Part shown: in pieces, positions 62,910 through 64,000 of the stretch
How the letters are laid out: every line of letters starts with the position of its first letter
Position numbering within the stretch: position 1 is the stretch's first letter
Assembly (NCBI GenBank): GCA_963695645.1
Contig: CAVOHC010000017.1
Coordinates: 248,001-312,000, forward strand
Direction of reading: 5' to 3'
DNA: 64,000 nt
From: DATBGO01 sp963695645
Lineage (GTDB): Bacteria; Actinomycetota; Actinomycetes; Streptosporangiales; Streptosporangiaceae
The notes under the pieces: generated by a model
What the model was told of the DNA's origin: nothing
The model's database searches: none
What the model saw: the letters and a program-made list of their open reading frames with translations, nothing else
Position numbers and translations under genes: made by a program

Positions 62910-64000
62910 TCAGATGACGTGCGGAACGCCTGACACCGGCGCAAGAACGCCCCGCTCGGCGAGATCATGCTCGCACCGCCGCAGCAGCGCGACGCTGCCC
63001 TGATCCGATGCCAGCTGCGCAGCGGCGCGCAAGCGCGCGATGGCAGCCGGCTCCTCGTCGTGGGCGGCCCGCGCGCGCATCACCTCGGGCAGCCAGACCA
63101 GATCGTCTCGGGCCCGCCCGCTTGCGAGCGCGGCGTCGAGCACTGCCCGTGCCTCGCCGAGCCTGTTGTTCCTGGCCAGCAGGTCGGCAAGCAGCGACAG
63201 CCAGTACGGCATCCGGGCGAACGAGCCATGGGCCTTCAGGTTGTCGATGCCCCGCCGGGCGAGGCTGATGCCCGATTCGTCGGTGCGGGACCAGCCGTCC
63301 AGAACCAGCGCCCACTCGCGGTAGTAGGCGAAGTCATACCGGTCGCACAGCCCGCGCAGCTCGTCGACGGCATTCCTGAGCGCGGACAAATCCTGGCGCA
63401 TCTGGTGGGTGACACCGGCGTAGGCCAGGGCCACGGCCAGGCTGTACGGGTGGCCGATCGACCGGGCCAGCTTGATGGCGTCCTGACAGCTCGACGGGGC
63501 CTCAAAGTCGTGGCCCAGCAGCCAGTGGGCGTGCGCGGCCCACGCCAGGGTGTGCACGTCGGGCCGGGTGCCGACACTCAGCGAGGGGGCACCGCTGGTC
63601 AGCTTCGCGGCGAGCTCGAGGTGACGTAGTCCGTCCGCGGGCATCCCGAGGCTGATGGCTGATCCGCCGACCGCGAAATGAGCCGGACCGCTCAGCTCGG
63701 ACTCGGGGTCGACCATGCTGAGCCCTCGGTTGGCCGTCTGGTAGGCCTCGGCCGTGCGCCCCTGGACGAACCGCGACGCAAAGAGCGCTACCAGCCCGTT
63801 GAGCGTCGAATCCTTGCGGCCAAGCGATTCAGCGAGCTCGAGCGAGCTCTCGAGCGTTTGCTGCAGCTCGGGCGATGAGTAGCCGTACCTGGCGTTGAGC
63901 GGCGCCGCCATGGCTTCGAGGATTCCGAGCTCTCGCCTGTCCCTGTCTTTGCCTGCAGGCAGGTTGCGCACGATCGACAGCGCCGCCTTGTCCAGCCGGA
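62910..64000 (-). CDS. C-terminal TPR part of a large signal-transduction regulator, N-terminus outside window
   Basis: The frame is open to the right edge and ends at 62910. The visible 360 residues form tetratricopeptide-like helical pairs: LQQTLESSLELAESLGR, AEAYQTANRGLSMV, LGHDFEAPSSCQDAIKLA, YREWALVLDGWSR and EARAVLDAALASGR. The C-terminus is ACKGVLAPVSG-like text without a DNA-binding domain. This layout is typical of the C-terminal half of AAA/STAND regulators (BTAD, LuxR-LAL or adenylate-cyclase type). The sensing or effector part lies beyond the window, so the exact class is unknown. Confidence 0.75.
   Translation of the reverse strand, partial: RLDKAALSIVRNLPAGKDRDRRELGILEAMAAPLNARYGYSSPELQQTLESSLELAESLGRKDSTLNGLVALFASRFVQGRTAEAYQTANRGLSMVDPESELSGPAHFAVGGSAISLGMPADGLRHLELAAKLTSGAPSLSVGTRPDVHTLAWAAHAHWLLGHDFEAPSSCQDAIKLARSIGHPYSLAVALAYAGVTHQMRQDLSALRNAVDELRGLCDRYDFAYYREWALVLDGWSRTDESGISLARRGIDNLKAHGSFARMPYWLSLLADLLARNNRLGEARAVLDAALASGRARDDLVWLPEVMRARAAHDEEPAAIARLRAAAQLASDQGSVALLRRCEHDLAERGVLAPVSGVPHVI

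Overview
The window is a 64-kb stretch of very GC-rich, densely coded chromosome from an actinomycete. The assignment rests on the gene set: ClgR, a RodZ-type HTH protein, FtsK, RNase J, a furA-katG pair, a group II truncated globin, tandem dynamin-like GTPases, a secreted DUF1906 protein, and frequent GTG/TTG starts behind GGAGG ribosome binding sites. A Streptosporangiales-like filamentous actinomycete would fit, but the sequence alone does not fix the family.

Layout. 1-9.7 kb: a secreted S53 (sedolisin) protease cut by the window edge, a secreted seven-bladed propeller protein, katG with an upstream Fur regulator whose 5' end looks frameshifted, a lipoprotein with a membrane-anchored partner, and a GT-C mannosyltransferase. 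9.7-14.6 kb: cobalamin block 1. A B12 riboswitch precedes one polypeptide that fuses BluB, CobT and CobU; cobS overlaps its stop; then a second riboswitch and an orphan BtuF-type lipoprotein. 14.6-17.0 kb: a small HEAGH metalloprotease-like protein, a glycosidase-like propeller protein and an Rrf2 regulator. 17.2-27.0 kb (minus strand): the housekeeping run dapA-rnj-ftsK-rodZ-rimO-pgsA-cinA-clgR. 28.4-31.8 kb: cobalamin block 2, riboswitch-btuF-btuC-btuD. 31.9-46 kb: HNH nuclease, MscS channel, GlbO, EttA, PepN, SSB, an HtrA-like protease without a signal peptide, two dynamin-like GTPases and CobH. 46-57.4 kb: epimerase, GT2 and GtrA glycan genes, a DUF1906/lectin-propeller secreted protein, GlyA, YidC with a small partner, an EamA transporter and a serine hydrolase. 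57.6-64 kb: tRNA-Arg(TCT), then a decayed and rearranged stretch (head-to-head remnants of an FAD monooxygenase and a TetR regulator, a GH26-like lipoprotein, a truncated response regulator, a BBE-type flavoenzyme, and the end of a large TPR regulator).

How the genes fit together. The two cobalamin blocks form a salvage and nucleotide-loop assembly module. BtuFCD would import corrinoid. The BluB-CobT-CobU fusion would make dimethylbenzimidazole, convert it to alpha-ribazole phosphate and activate cobinamide. CobS would join the halves. Three B12 riboswitches control these units, each with a hairpin at or beside the Shine-Dalgarno sequence. CobH lies apart behind unusual 11-bp direct repeats.

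A second theme is tandem repetition. Four proteins (propeller protein, cobalamin fusion, BtuC, EamA transporter) carry 24- or 27-bp in-frame minisatellites that become low-complexity tails or linkers, and two intergenic gaps carry 14-bp and 20-bp arrays. The strongest candidates for something undescribed are the triple cobalamin fusion with its repeat linker, the minisatellite pattern, and the operon pairing two dynamin-like GTPases with an apparently cytosolic HtrA-like protease.
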